Origin: B4-G1 sp964393895
GTDB taxonomy: Bacteria > Chloroflexota > Anaerolineae > B4-G1
Reading direction: 5' to 3'
Assembly (NCBI GenBank): GCA_964393895.1
Contig: CAYMWP010000006.1
Span: 1 to 64,000, forward strand
Length of the DNA stretch: 64,000 nt
In this document: one piece after another, positions 49,571 through 57,400 of the stretch
Numbering within the stretch: position 1 is the first letter of the stretch
Layout: every line of letters starts with the position of its first letter
Made by a program: the position numbers and the translations under genes
Notes under the pieces: generated by a model
The model's input: only the letters and a program-made list of their open reading frames with translations
Database searches by the model: none
What the model was told of the DNA's origin: nothing

Positions 49571-50240
49571 ACCCGCTCAGGGTGTTATCCTGCTCGACAA
49601 AGCTGAGCTCACACGCCGGAATCTGACCGCTCAGATCGTCCATTAGGGAAACCAGCACCTCGTCGTTGGGGCAGAAAATCAGGTAGGTGGCCTGGAGGGT
49701 GGATGAGCTACGATCCAGGCGGCGCAGGTCGGCGTTCCCGACGTGCTCGAGCAGGAGTCGGTTGATCTGGGCGAAGGAGCTATCCGAGACGGGGGCCATC
49801 ACGTTCAGGTACAGGTTGCTCCTGGTCGGGCGGGGCATCAGGAAGGTGCGGGTGAAAAGGTAGCCCAGGGTTACCAGCACAGCCAGTATGGTCGGCAGGC
49901 GTTGGTCGGCGCCCATTCCCAGGCCGATAGTGATGGCTATAAAGAGATAGAGCAGTTCCTCCGGCTCTTTGATAGCGGTGCGGAAGCGGACGATGGAGAG
50001 CGCGCCGACGAGGCCCAACGATAGCGCCAGCGAGGACTTTATGATAGAGATGATGAGCACTGTGGTCATAGATAATACCGGCAGGGTCTGAGCGAACCTG
50101 GCGCGGTTGGAGAGTGATTTGCCGTATTGAGTGTAGAACCACGCCAACGTGCTGGAGAGGACGATGCTCAACAGCAGGTTGATCGCCAGCGTGGTGAGCG
50201 AAAGCGGAGCGGGAGTTGTAAGGCCGAGCAGATTATCCAT
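49569..50240 (-). CDS. DUF4956 membrane protein
   Basis: 223 residues from ATG 50240 (GGAGG six bases upstream; an upstream in-frame extension is rejected). Three to four helices lie in residues 15-140. The family signature ALSIVRFRTAIKEPEELLYLF (shown shortened) spans about 103-122: LSIVRFRTAIKEPEELLYL. The C-terminal soluble tail (about 150-223) carries the ferredoxin-like part common to DUF4956. DUF4956 proteins repeatedly sit next to CotH and VTC genes, as here; their biochemical role is unknown. It is the first gene of the 50240-44581 operon. Confidence 0.87.
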   Translation of the reverse strand: MDNLLGLTTPAPLSLTTLAINLLLSIVLSSTLAWFYTQYGKSLSNRARFAQTLPVLSMTTVLIISIIKSSLALSLGLVGALSIVRFRTAIKEPEELLYLFIAITIGLGMGADQRLPTILAVLVTLGYLFTRTFLMPRPTRSNLYLNVMAPVSDSSFAQINRLLLEHVGNADLRRLDRSSSTLQATYLIFCPNDEVLVSLMDDLSGQIPACELSFVEQDNTLSG

Positions 50241-50675
50241 AGCACCTCCTGGGGTGATCGAGGTTTTTTGATTCGAGATCGGTGATTTGTCACGGGTGGC
50301 GTGCAATGAACCGATCTCGTAGACCATCTCATTCCCTGGTGACAGGGTTCAACGATGGTATTATACCTGTTTTGCCCATTTGAGCCACCCTATCAGGAGC
50401 GGTTACGCCTAGAAACGCCCCACAAGACGCCGGGAGCGCGCGGGCGGGTTTCTTACCCGCCGCCTTTACGGTTGGGGATTGATACAGCCGTGTTTGTCCG
50501 TGTCCTCTGATTGACTGACAAAACGCTGATTATCTGAAGGGAGGGAAGAGACAGGACGCGGATTTTGTTGATTCTCAATATAGATCAGCGTTGATCTGCG
50601 TCCCAATAGAGATTTGTCAATCAACCAGTCGTGTTCCACAAGAATGAACGATAGCGAATCAGAGCCGGGGTTCTT
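50241..50675. other. Intergenic region, no gene seen
   Basis: 435 bp without a supported gene. GGCGGGT-TTCTT-ACCCGCC (50443-50461) is a 7-bp stem-loop; a related sequence lies at 44573-44590. The stretch around 50510-50610 has loose repeats of the AACGCTGATTATC/GATCAGCGTTGATC type. No clear promoter for the DUF4956 operon was found. Confidence 0.5.
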
Positions 50676-51707
50676 TCAGGCCAGGATTGCCCTCACTGCC
50701 TGGATGGTGTGCTCTACGTCCTCATCCGTGATCCAGTAGTGCGTCACTGCCCGGAAGCGACCATCCAGCCGGCCCAGGAGCAGCACGCCGCGTTCCTTCA
50801 GCTCCCTCAATACCTCGTCATGCGTCTTGGACGCCTCTTCCGTCAGCCAGAAATAGAGGATGTTGGTCTCCGCCGAAGCGACCTCTACTCCCGGTATCTC
50901 TGCCAGTCCCTCGGCCAGCCGCTTGGCCCGGACGTGATCCTCCGCCATCCGGGGCGCGATCTGCTCCAGGGCGACGATTCCGGCCGCAGCCAGGATGCCC
51001 GCCTGTCTCATTCCGCCGCCTACCACCTTGCGCGTGCGCTGCGCCTCGGCGATGAAATCGGCGTCGCCGCAGACCAGGGAGCCTACCGGCGCGCACAGCC
51101 CTTTCGAGAGGCAAAACATCACCGAGTCTACCGCCCGCACCACCTCTCGCACGTCCACCCCCAACGCTGCCGCTGCGTTAAAGACGCGCGCCCCATCCAG
51201 GTGCAGACGCAGTCCGTGCTCGTGGGCCAAATCCGCCGCCTGGGTGGTATACTCCACCGTCAGCGGCGCGCCGTTGCGCATGTTGTGTGTGTTCTCCAGG
51301 CAGACCAGCCGCGTGCGGGGAAAGTGGACGTTATCCCCCCGGATCGCTCCTTCGATCTCGTCCAGGCGGAGCGTGCCGTCGGGTTGGTTGGGGACGGTGC
51401 GAGGTGTGATGCCGCCCAGCGCCGCCATGCCGCCCTGTTCGAAGAGAAAGGTATGGCTGTGGTCCCCCACGATCGCCTCGTCGCCCCGCCTGCAATAGGT
51501 CAGGAGCGCAACCAGGTTGCCCATCGTGCCGCTGACGACGAACAGAGCAGCCTCTTTACCCAGCATCTCGGCCGCCATTTCTTCCAGCCGGTTGACGGTG
51601 GGATCCTCGCCGTAGACGTCGTCGCCCACCTCGGCCCGGTACATTGCCTCGCGCATCGCGGGAGTGGGGTGCGTCACTGTGTCGCTGCGTAGATCAATGA
51701 CCTTCAT
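50676..51707 (-). CDS. ltaE: Low-specificity L-threonine aldolase
   Basis: 343 residues; GGAGG precedes ATG 51707 by nine bases. PLP-enzyme features: IDLRSDTVTHPTPAMREAM (about 4-22), EDPTVNRLEEMAAEMLGKEAAL (about 40-60), LHLDGARVFNAAAAL (PLP-binding Asp about 173) and the Schiff-base Lys in MFCLSKGLCAPVGS (about 204). It cleaves L-threonine or L-allo-threonine to glycine and acetaldehyde, and can also act on 3-hydroxy amino acids. Its promoter (51742-51769) is back-to-back with that of the deoxynucleoside kinase. Neighbouring genes give no further pathway context. Length and motifs are standard. Confidence 0.95.
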   Translation of the reverse strand: MKVIDLRSDTVTHPTPAMREAMYRAEVGDDVYGEDPTVNRLEEMAAEMLGKEAALFVVSGTMGNLVALLTYCRRGDEAIVGDHSHTFLFEQGGMAALGGITPRTVPNQPDGTLRLDEIEGAIRGDNVHFPRTRLVCLENTHNMRNGAPLTVEYTTQAADLAHEHGLRLHLDGARVFNAAAALGVDVREVVRAVDSVMFCLSKGLCAPVGSLVCGDADFIAEAQRTRKVVGGGMRQAGILAAAGIVALEQIAPRMAEDHVRAKRLAEGLAEIPGVEVASAETNILYFWLTEEASKTHDEVLRELKERGVLLLGRLDGRFRAVTHYWITDEDVEHTIQAVRAILA

Positions 51708-51741
51708 TTTCCCTTGACCTCCTGAGTTGAATGATGAGCCG

Positions 51742-51801
51742 ATTATAACTCACCTGCTGCTCACGTCAACGTCTTGACCTCCTTGCCGACTTGCCTATAA
51801 T
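51742..51801. promoter_or_regulatory. Back-to-back promoters for ltaE (minus) and the dNK gene (plus)
   Basis: Minus: -35 TTGACG (51764-51769), 16-bp spacer, -10 TATAAT (51742-51747). Plus: -35 TTGACC (51774-51779), 16-bp spacer, -10 TATAAT (51796-51801). The two -35 boxes are 4 bp apart, so RNA polymerases should compete. Confidence 0.8.
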
Positions 51802-51845
51802 TGGCTAGTTGCGCAAGTATGCAAGTTTGCTAATAGGAGGACTGG

Positions 51846-51896
51846 GTGAATACACGACAAGACGTGCGTAGTTGCTGGATCGGTGGATCACGATGA
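51846..51896 (+). CDS. Short leader peptide upstream of the deoxynucleoside kinase
   Basis: A 16-codon frame (GTG start, peptide NTRQDVRSCWIGGSR after the first residue) begins five bases after the strong GGAGG at 51836-51840. Its TGA overlaps the ATG of the kinase as ATGA (51893-51896). The kinase start has no comparable ribosome binding site. The arrangement predicts translational coupling. The peptide sequence itself need not matter. It is visible but unproven. Confidence 0.5.
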   Translation: MNTRQDVRSCWIGGSR

Positions 51897-52543
51897 GTCG
51901 AGACGACAGGGGCGATAGACAAATGATACTACTCGAGGGGAATATCGGTGCTGGGAAGACCACAGTAGGCAAAACTTTGGCGGCATCGGGAGAGTTTGGC
52001 TTCATCGAGGAGCCGACGGCGGCGTGGCGGGAGGGGTACGCGGCCAATATGTTGGAGCTATTCTACAACGACCCTCACCGCTGGGCTTTTACCTTTCAGA
52101 CCTGCGCCTTTGTCACCCGGGCCAAGACGTGGAAAGAGATGCTGGCGCTCACCGATCGCAGCCGGGTCGTCCTGGAACGTTCGATCTACTGCGACCGCTA
52201 CATATTTGCCGAGAACTGCCATCGCACGGGGCTGATGTCGCCCGCCGAGCATCAGCTCTACTGTGGCCTGTGGGACTTTTTGGTCGCGGACTATAGCGTT
52301 CAGCCAGATTTGATACTGTATCTGCGCACGCCTGCGGAGGCTTGCCTGGAGCGCATCAAGGTCCGCGACCGTGCCGAAGAAAGCGGCATAGCGCTGGACT
52401 ATCTCCTTCAGCTCGAGGGGTTGCACGACGAGTGGCTGCTCGACAATGCCAAGTCGCTCGTGATTGACGGTGGGCGTCGCTGGAGCGCGGCAGAGTTACA
52501 GGATGAAATAGCTTCCAGTCTGGCCGGCGTTGGAAAAGTTTGA
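51893..52543 (+). CDS. Deoxynucleoside kinase
   Basis: 216 residues from ATG 51893 (ATG 51923 is an alternative). The dNK family is evident from the P loop EGNIGAGKTT (about 14-23), then EEPTAAWREGYAANMLELFY (about 38-57), TFQTCAFVTRAKTW and the catalytic-type ERSIYCDRYIFAENC (about 91-105); DLILYLRTPAEACLERIKVRDR includes the lid. It phosphorylates deoxynucleosides to monophosphates in the salvage pathway (deoxyguanosine/deoxyadenosine or broad). A plus-strand promoter and the coupled leader peptide precede it. Its stop overlaps the -35 box of tRNA-Lys(TTT). Confidence 0.93.
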   Translation: MSRDDRGDRQMILLEGNIGAGKTTVGKTLAASGEFGFIEEPTAAWREGYAANMLELFYNDPHRWAFTFQTCAFVTRAKTWKEMLALTDRSRVVLERSIYCDRYIFAENCHRTGLMSPAEHQLYCGLWDFLVADYSVQPDLILYLRTPAEACLERIKVRDRAEESGIALDYLLQLEGLHDEWLLDNAKSLVIDGGRRWSAAELQDEIASSLAGVGKV

Positions 52544-52568
52544 CAACCATCCATCAGCGTGTTATACT
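52540..52568 (+). promoter_or_regulatory. Promoter of tRNA-Lys(TTT)
   Basis: -35 TTGACA (52540-52545) overlaps the stop codon of the kinase gene; 17-bp spacer; -10 TATACT (52563-52568), 9 bp before the tRNA. Confidence 0.75.
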
Positions 52569-52577
52569 TCTTCCTGT

Positions 52578-52654
52578 GGGCCGTTAGCTCAGCCTGGCAG
52601 AGCAGGGGCCTTTTAAGCCCAGGGCCGCAGGTTCGAATCCTGCACGGCCCACCA
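52578..52654 (+). tRNA. tRNA-Lys(TTT)
   Basis: 77 bases with encoded CCA. The acceptor GGGCCGT pairs with ACGGCCC. The anticodon loop CTTTTAA has anticodon TTT (reads AAA). The T arm is GCAGG-TTCGAAT-CCTGC with discriminator A. Confidence 0.97.
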
Positions 52655-52666
52655 GAGGGAAGTAGG

Positions 52667-52725
52667 CAAGTAGACAAGGTGATGGGTAGACAAGACTTTT
52701 GTCTACTTGTGACCTTGTCTACTTG
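52667..52725 (+). terminator. Nested GTAGACAAG inverted repeats after tRNA-Lys(TTT)
   Basis: Outer arms CAAGTAGACAAGGT (52667-52680) and ACCTTGTCTACTTG (52712-52725) enclose GTAGACAA/TTGTCTAC (52686-52693 and 52699-52706) with TTTT at the loop. It could terminate the tRNA transcript. The CAAGTAGACAAG unit is also a dispersed-repeat type. Confidence 0.55.
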
Positions 52726-52743
52726 TGTCCTTATGGGGAAAAC

Positions 52744-53256
52744 ATGGCACTTCCAATGTGGGCGTTCGTGACAGCTTTGATAGCAATGTTCGTCGGCATA
52801 ATCGGCGTCATCCTGCCGGTTGTCCCCGGCGTTGGCTTTATCTGGATCGTGGTGTTGATCTATGCCATCGCTGAGCGGTTCGCCACTATTGACCTCATCA
52901 CTTTTACCGTCCTCACTATCCTGGGCGCAATTGGTTTCACTGCTGACCTGTGGATGACCCAGGTGGGGGGCAGGGCCGGCGGTGCTTCTCCAACCTCGCT
53001 GCTGGTGGGATTGTTGCTGGGAGTGATCGGGGCGCTCGTCGGCTTGATCTTTATGGGAGTCGGCGCGATACCGGGCGCCATCGTCGGCGCTATCGCCGGG
53101 GTCATCGTCGCCGAGTATCATCGGCGGGAGGATTGGGCCGAGGCGTTCAAAGCTGGCGGCGGGTGGGCGGCTGGTTGTCTTCTCTCCGGCGGCGTTCAGC
53201 TCGTCATTGGTATCCTGATGATCCTCATCTTTGTCTGGCAGGTGCTGAGGGGGTAG
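52744..53256 (+). CDS. DUF456 membrane protein
   Basis: 170 residues from ATG 52744, eight bases after GGGG. Three to four helices and the Gly-rich hairpins are typical of DUF456: MFVGIIGVILPVVPGVGFIW (about 15-34), ILGAIGFTADLWMTQVGGRAGGAS (about 62-85), LVGLIFMGVGAIPGAIVGAIAG and the cytoplasmic HRREDWAEAFKAGGGWAAG before the last helix. The function of this small membrane family is unknown. It is followed after 4 bp by a 67-residue gene on the same strand, probably an operon. Confidence 0.88.
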   Translation: MALPMWAFVTALIAMFVGIIGVILPVVPGVGFIWIVVLIYAIAERFATIDLITFTVLTILGAIGFTADLWMTQVGGRAGGASPTSLLVGLLLGVIGALVGLIFMGVGAIPGAIVGAIAGVIVAEYHRREDWAEAFKAGGGWAAGCLLSGGVQLVIGILMILIFVWQVLRG

Positions 53257-53260
53257 GGGG

Positions 53261-53464
53261 ATGGCGCGACGACGTTCTTCCCGCCGCAAGCTGCTCACAA
53301 TTCGGTCGCCGCGCAAAGGCACGCTGGTCATCGCCGTAGCGTTCTATCTCGTCGGCCTCTTTGGCGCGCTCAATCTTTTCTCCATCCCGCATCCATATAC
53401 CATTGCCCTTCTGGCTATTGCCGGCGGCCTTCTCATCCTCGGCTCGTTTCTACGTGGTTTGTAG
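53261..53464 (+). CDS. Small two-helix membrane protein
   Basis: 67 residues starting ATG 53261, 4 bp after the DUF456 stop, with a G-rich ribosome binding stretch. A basic N-terminus (MARRRSSRRKLLTIRSPRKG, about 1-20) precedes two hydrophobic helices (about 22-38 and 46-64) with little else. Tight spacing after the DUF456 gene suggests a shared transcript. I recognise no family; as it is short, confidence rests on the overlap-free operon position and membrane-like composition. Confidence 0.6.
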   Translation: MARRRSSRRKLLTIRSPRKGTLVIAVAFYLVGLFGALNLFSIPHPYTIALLAIAGGLLILGSFLRGL

Positions 53465-53471
53465 CCCTTTC

Positions 53472-53625
53472 GTAAGTGTTCAGGTCATTCGTGTTGTCAA
53501 CCACAAAGAGCACGAAGGACACCAAGCAAGCAGCACAGCTATGACGTTTTCACCAGGTTCTGTGGCTATTTGTGGCTTTACCTTTGTGTCCTTTGTGGTA
53601 AATAGACATCCCCCTGAATGCTTAC
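53472..53625. repeat. MITE-like element with GTAAGTGTTCAGG ends
   Basis: Terminal inverted repeats GTAAGTGTTCAGG (53472-53484) and CCTGAATGCTTAC (53613-53625) match at 11 of 13 positions. They bound an inner pair ACCACAAAGAGCACGAAGGA and TTTGTGTCCTTTGTGGT. The outer ends match the 11704-11841 element (CCTGAACGCTTAC). No gene is coded inside. Confidence 0.8.
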
Positions 53626-53643
53626 GCCCTTTCGATTGAACTT

Positions 53644-53673
53644 TTGACCGCCTAGTCGCGTGTAACGTATAGA
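53644..53673 (+). promoter_or_regulatory. Promoter of the ECF sigma/anti-sigma pair
   Basis: -35 TTGACC (53644-53649), 18-bp spacer, -10 TATAGA (53668-53673), 52 bp before the start at 53725. It is a housekeeping-type promoter; no second, ECF-type autoregulatory promoter is evident. Confidence 0.45.
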
Positions 53674-53724
53674 GAGTCGCTTCCCTTTGTATAGATAGGG
53701 AACGATCCCGCCCGGAGAACACCG

Positions 53725-54426
53725 GTGGCCTTATTCGCCAACAACTTGACCTGGCGCTGGCCCGGCATCATCGTGGTATTGCGTGGCTGGCGCTGCGCCG
53801 GCGTCTCTCGTGCTCTATTTTTCGTCCAACAAGTCGGCGACAAGGCAAAGTCGCTGGGTGTATCTACGGATGACCTGATCTGCCGCTTTCAGCGCGGCCA
53901 GCCCCGGGCATTTGAAGCGCTCTACGACCGCTTCAAGGACTATGTCTACCGCGTCGCCCTCTTTGTAACCCGCGACGGTGTAGCCGCCGAGGACGCGGTG
54001 CAGGAGACTTTTCTCGACGTGTTGCGCGCGCTGCCCAACTACCGCGTCGAGGGGCCGGCCCGCTTCGAGACCTGGCTCTACCGTATCACCGTCAACCGCT
54101 GCCGTTCTCGAATGAGGCGCAAGGTGCTTCCCTCGGCCGAGTGGGACGACATCGAGGAGCGATTGGAGCGCATCCCGGAGCCGCACCCCAATCACGATCC
54201 CGAGGACGTCGCCCTGCGGCGAGAGCGGGCGGTCGAACTGTGGCGAGCGGTGGACGATCTGCCCGAAAAGCAGCGTGTCGTCGTCTTGTTGCGTTACCAA
54301 CAAGGCTTGGCTTACCAAGAGATTGCGCAGACGTTGGGCATCAGCGAGGGCACGGTCAAATCGCGGCTGTATCACGCCCATCGCAAACTGAAAGGACGGC
54401 TGCGATCAGCGGAGGTGGGAGTGTAG
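53725..54426 (+). CDS. ECF-type RNA polymerase sigma factor
   Basis: 233 residues from GTG 53725, with a CGGAGA site; the first 45 residues are an extension not found in most ECF factors, and no better start lies before the conserved part. Region 2 spans about 55-125 (AFEALYDRFKDYVYRVALFV, AEDAVQETFLDVLRALPNYR, FETWLYRITVNRCRSRMRR). Region 4 spans about 170-225 (LPEKQRVVVLLRYQQGLAYQ, then a helix-turn-helix ending ISEGTVKSRLYHAHRKLKG). The next gene, 3 bp downstream, encodes its probable anti-sigma factor with a zinc-finger N-terminus, so the pair forms a signalling unit. Confidence 0.9.
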   Translation: MALFANNLTWRWPGIIVVLRGWRCAGVSRALFFVQQVGDKAKSLGVSTDDLICRFQRGQPRAFEALYDRFKDYVYRVALFVTRDGVAAEDAVQETFLDVLRALPNYRVEGPARFETWLYRITVNRCRSRMRRKVLPSAEWDDIEERLERIPEPHPNHDPEDVALRRERAVELWRAVDDLPEKQRVVVLLRYQQGLAYQEIAQTLGISEGTVKSRLYHAHRKLKGRLRSAEVGV

Positions 54427-54429
54427 GTG

Positions 54430-57400
54430 ATGAGTTTGCACGTCGAGATGGAACTGTTGGCATACCTGGACGGGGAACTGGGCGAGCGCGAGCGGGCGCG
54501 GGTCGAGGCCCACCTTTCAGAGTGCCCCGCTTGCGCCACCGAACTGGAACGATTGCAGACCTTGCAGCGCGAGTTGGACGCCACCTTCGAGGCTGCCCTC
54601 TTCCCCGTGCGCTTGCCCCGCGCCGCCGATGCCCGCATCCGTGAGCGACTGCGCGCCCGCGCCGAGCGTCGTCCGTGGTGGGCGCTGTGGCGGCGACGGG
54701 GGTTGCTCGCGCAGGCGGCGTTGGCCGTGCTCGTCCTCATCCTGGCGCTCGACGTCACCCGGGTGCTACAACTGTCCCCGCCAGCCGCGCCGCACGAGAC
54801 GCTGGTGCTCGGCCAGGAACGGCTGTCCCCGGGCAGCAAGGCGGCATTGCGCGTCGTCGTCCGCGCCGCTGACGAGGCCGAACCGGTCGCGGGGGCAGAG
54901 GTCGTCGTGCGCATCGGACGCGCGCCGGGGCTGGCCCGTGTCGTCTACACTGGCCGTACTGGCGCCGACGGCAGCGCCGACGTTGCCTTTACCGTCCCCG
55001 CTGACCTGGAGGGCGAGGCCAGCCTGGTCGTCGAGACCACCTCCGCCGACAACGTGGATCAGATCGTGCACCCCATCATCATCGCCCGCGACCACAAACT
55101 GCTCCTCAGTTCGGATAAACCCGCTTACCGGCCCGGTCAGACGATCCACCTGCGCGCGCTGGCCCTCGACGCGCTCGACCTGAAACCGGAGGCGGGGCAG
55201 GAGATCGTGTTCGCCCTCCTCAATCCCGCCGGCGAGCGATTGGCGCAGGGCGCAGCGGCGACCTCAGACTTTGGCATCGCCGCGCTCGATCTCACCCTCC
55301 CGTCCGACGCTGCCTCTGGCCGGTATGCGCTGCAAGCCGCCCTGGGCGACACGCTCTCCGAGCGGGCCGTCGCCGTCGGCGCATACGACCTGCCCGCCTT
55401 CCGCGTCACCCTCGAGACCGACCGCCCCTTCTACGCGCCCGGCGAGCGCGTGACCGGCTTTGCGCAGGCGAACTATTTCTTTGGCCAGCCGGTCGCCGAG
55501 GGCCAGGCGACGCTGCGCGGCTGCGTCGGGGAGCCGGAGGGAGTGCAGGCGACCCTGCTCGTGGGCCAGACCGACGACGAGGGTCGCTTCGAGTTCGCGT
55601 TCGACCTGCCGGCGAACGGGCGAGTGGAATCGTTCAATCTGGGGGTCGAGGTGGCGGACGCGGCCGGACGGCGGGAGGGGATGCGGCTCCTTCTGCCCGT
55701 GGCCGCGCAACCGATCCTCGTCAGCGCGATTCCCGAAAGTGGACTGCTCAAGCCCGGAGTCCAGAACGGCATCTTTATCCTGACCTCCTACCCCGACGGG
55801 CGGCCGGTCGCGACGACGCTGACCGTCGCGGTGGACGGCGCGGAGCACACACTCGTCACCGACTCCTACGGCCTGGCCGAGTTCCGCCACGTACCGACCG
55901 GCCCCGCTACCCGACTCGAGATCCACGCCCGCGACGCGCAAGGGGCCGCAGGGGATGCTGCCTTTACTTTTGAAAGCGACCGCGCCCCGCAAACGCTGCT
56001 CCTGCGGGCCGAGCAGGCCGCCTACGAGGTCGGCGACACGCTGCGGGCGGAGGCGCTGGTGGCCGGGGTGGGAGATGCCGTCGTTTACCTCGACGTCGTG
56101 CGGGCGCGGCAGACGATTGCCGCCCTCTCCGCTCTGGCTGAGGATGGCCGGGCCGTACTTGCGCTCGACCTGGACGGCACGATGGTGGGCACGCTCGAAC
56201 TGCACGCCTACACCCTGCTCTCGGATGGGAGTGTCGCGGGAGACACACGTTTGGTCATCGTGGACACGCCGCGCCAGGTGGCCGTGGCTCTCAGCGCCGA
56301 CCGGGACGAGTATCGCCCCGGAGAAACCGCCCGCCTCCAATTCCAGACCTCGCTTTCCGCCGGCCAGCCGGTCCAGTCCGCATTGGGCATCGGCGTGGTG
56401 GACGAGTCGGTCTATGCGCTCGAAACGCAGTCCCCCGGTTTCGTCCGCGCCTACTTTATCCTGGAGCAGGAGCTGAGGGAGCGGAGCGTACCGTCGCTTG
56501 ATGTGCCCGCGCTGCTTGACGCCGAGGTAAAGGCCGCGCAAGACGTAGCCGCCCGGGCCGCCTGGGCCGGAGCGCAAGGGACGAGCTTTACTCTCTCCGA
56601 GAAATCCACCGCCGGGCAGAGGCGAGACCTGACTGCGCTGGTCGCCCTCTCCAACCGACTTGGCCTCCTGCTAGCCCTGTTGCCTTTGCTCCTGAGCGTC
56701 GTCGTCGCGCGAGGGCTGGGGCCGAGTGGCGTCCTGGGGCGCGCGTTGCGCCGGGTGGGGAGCGGTGGGCTGGCGCTGCTGATCGCCTCGCCGCTGCTGG
56801 CGCTCGTCGTCGGGGGGGCGATGTGGCTGCTGTGGGCCGCGCTCGGCGTCGGCGCGCCCGCGCTGGTGCTTTTGACCGTGATCGTCCTTCTGCTTGGGCT
56901 GGTAGTTCACGGCTGGCGGCGGCGTGATACGCGGGTGCAACTGGCGACCGGCCTGCTGGCGGCTTATCTGGTATTGGGCGGGCTGCTGGTCGGACTGGCC
57001 GCGCGCGGCGGCGACCCGGCCGGGCTGTTGCTGGCCCTGGTGGCGGTCGCCTTCCTGCTGACCGTGGCCGCGTTGGCTGTCTTGGGCCAGGGATTGGCCC
57101 TGGAGGGGCAGCGCGCCGCCGGTTGGACGATCACGCTGCTGGGCTTGTTGCTCGTTCCCCTCGCCATCTACCTACCCTTTGTCCCCGGGCTGAGATCCGA
57201 CCTGACCCGCACGCTCGGCCATCCGGCTCTCTACGCCGGCCCGCTCGGCTGGGTGACCGGGTGCTCGCCCCTGGCGGCGCCGACGGAAGCACCTCCGCTT
57301 GAGGAAGTCGAAGCGCCGGCTGAAGCGACTGCGGCCGCGACGACAGAGGCGCTGGCGGAAGAGCCGACCCCTGCGCCGACCGCGCCCCCGGAGGCTGTCC

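Noticed and set aside
55264..56577. Minus-strand frame of 437 codons
   Set aside because: Antisense to the A2M-fusion gene, which has recognised domains in the plus frame; the minus translation is low-complexity.
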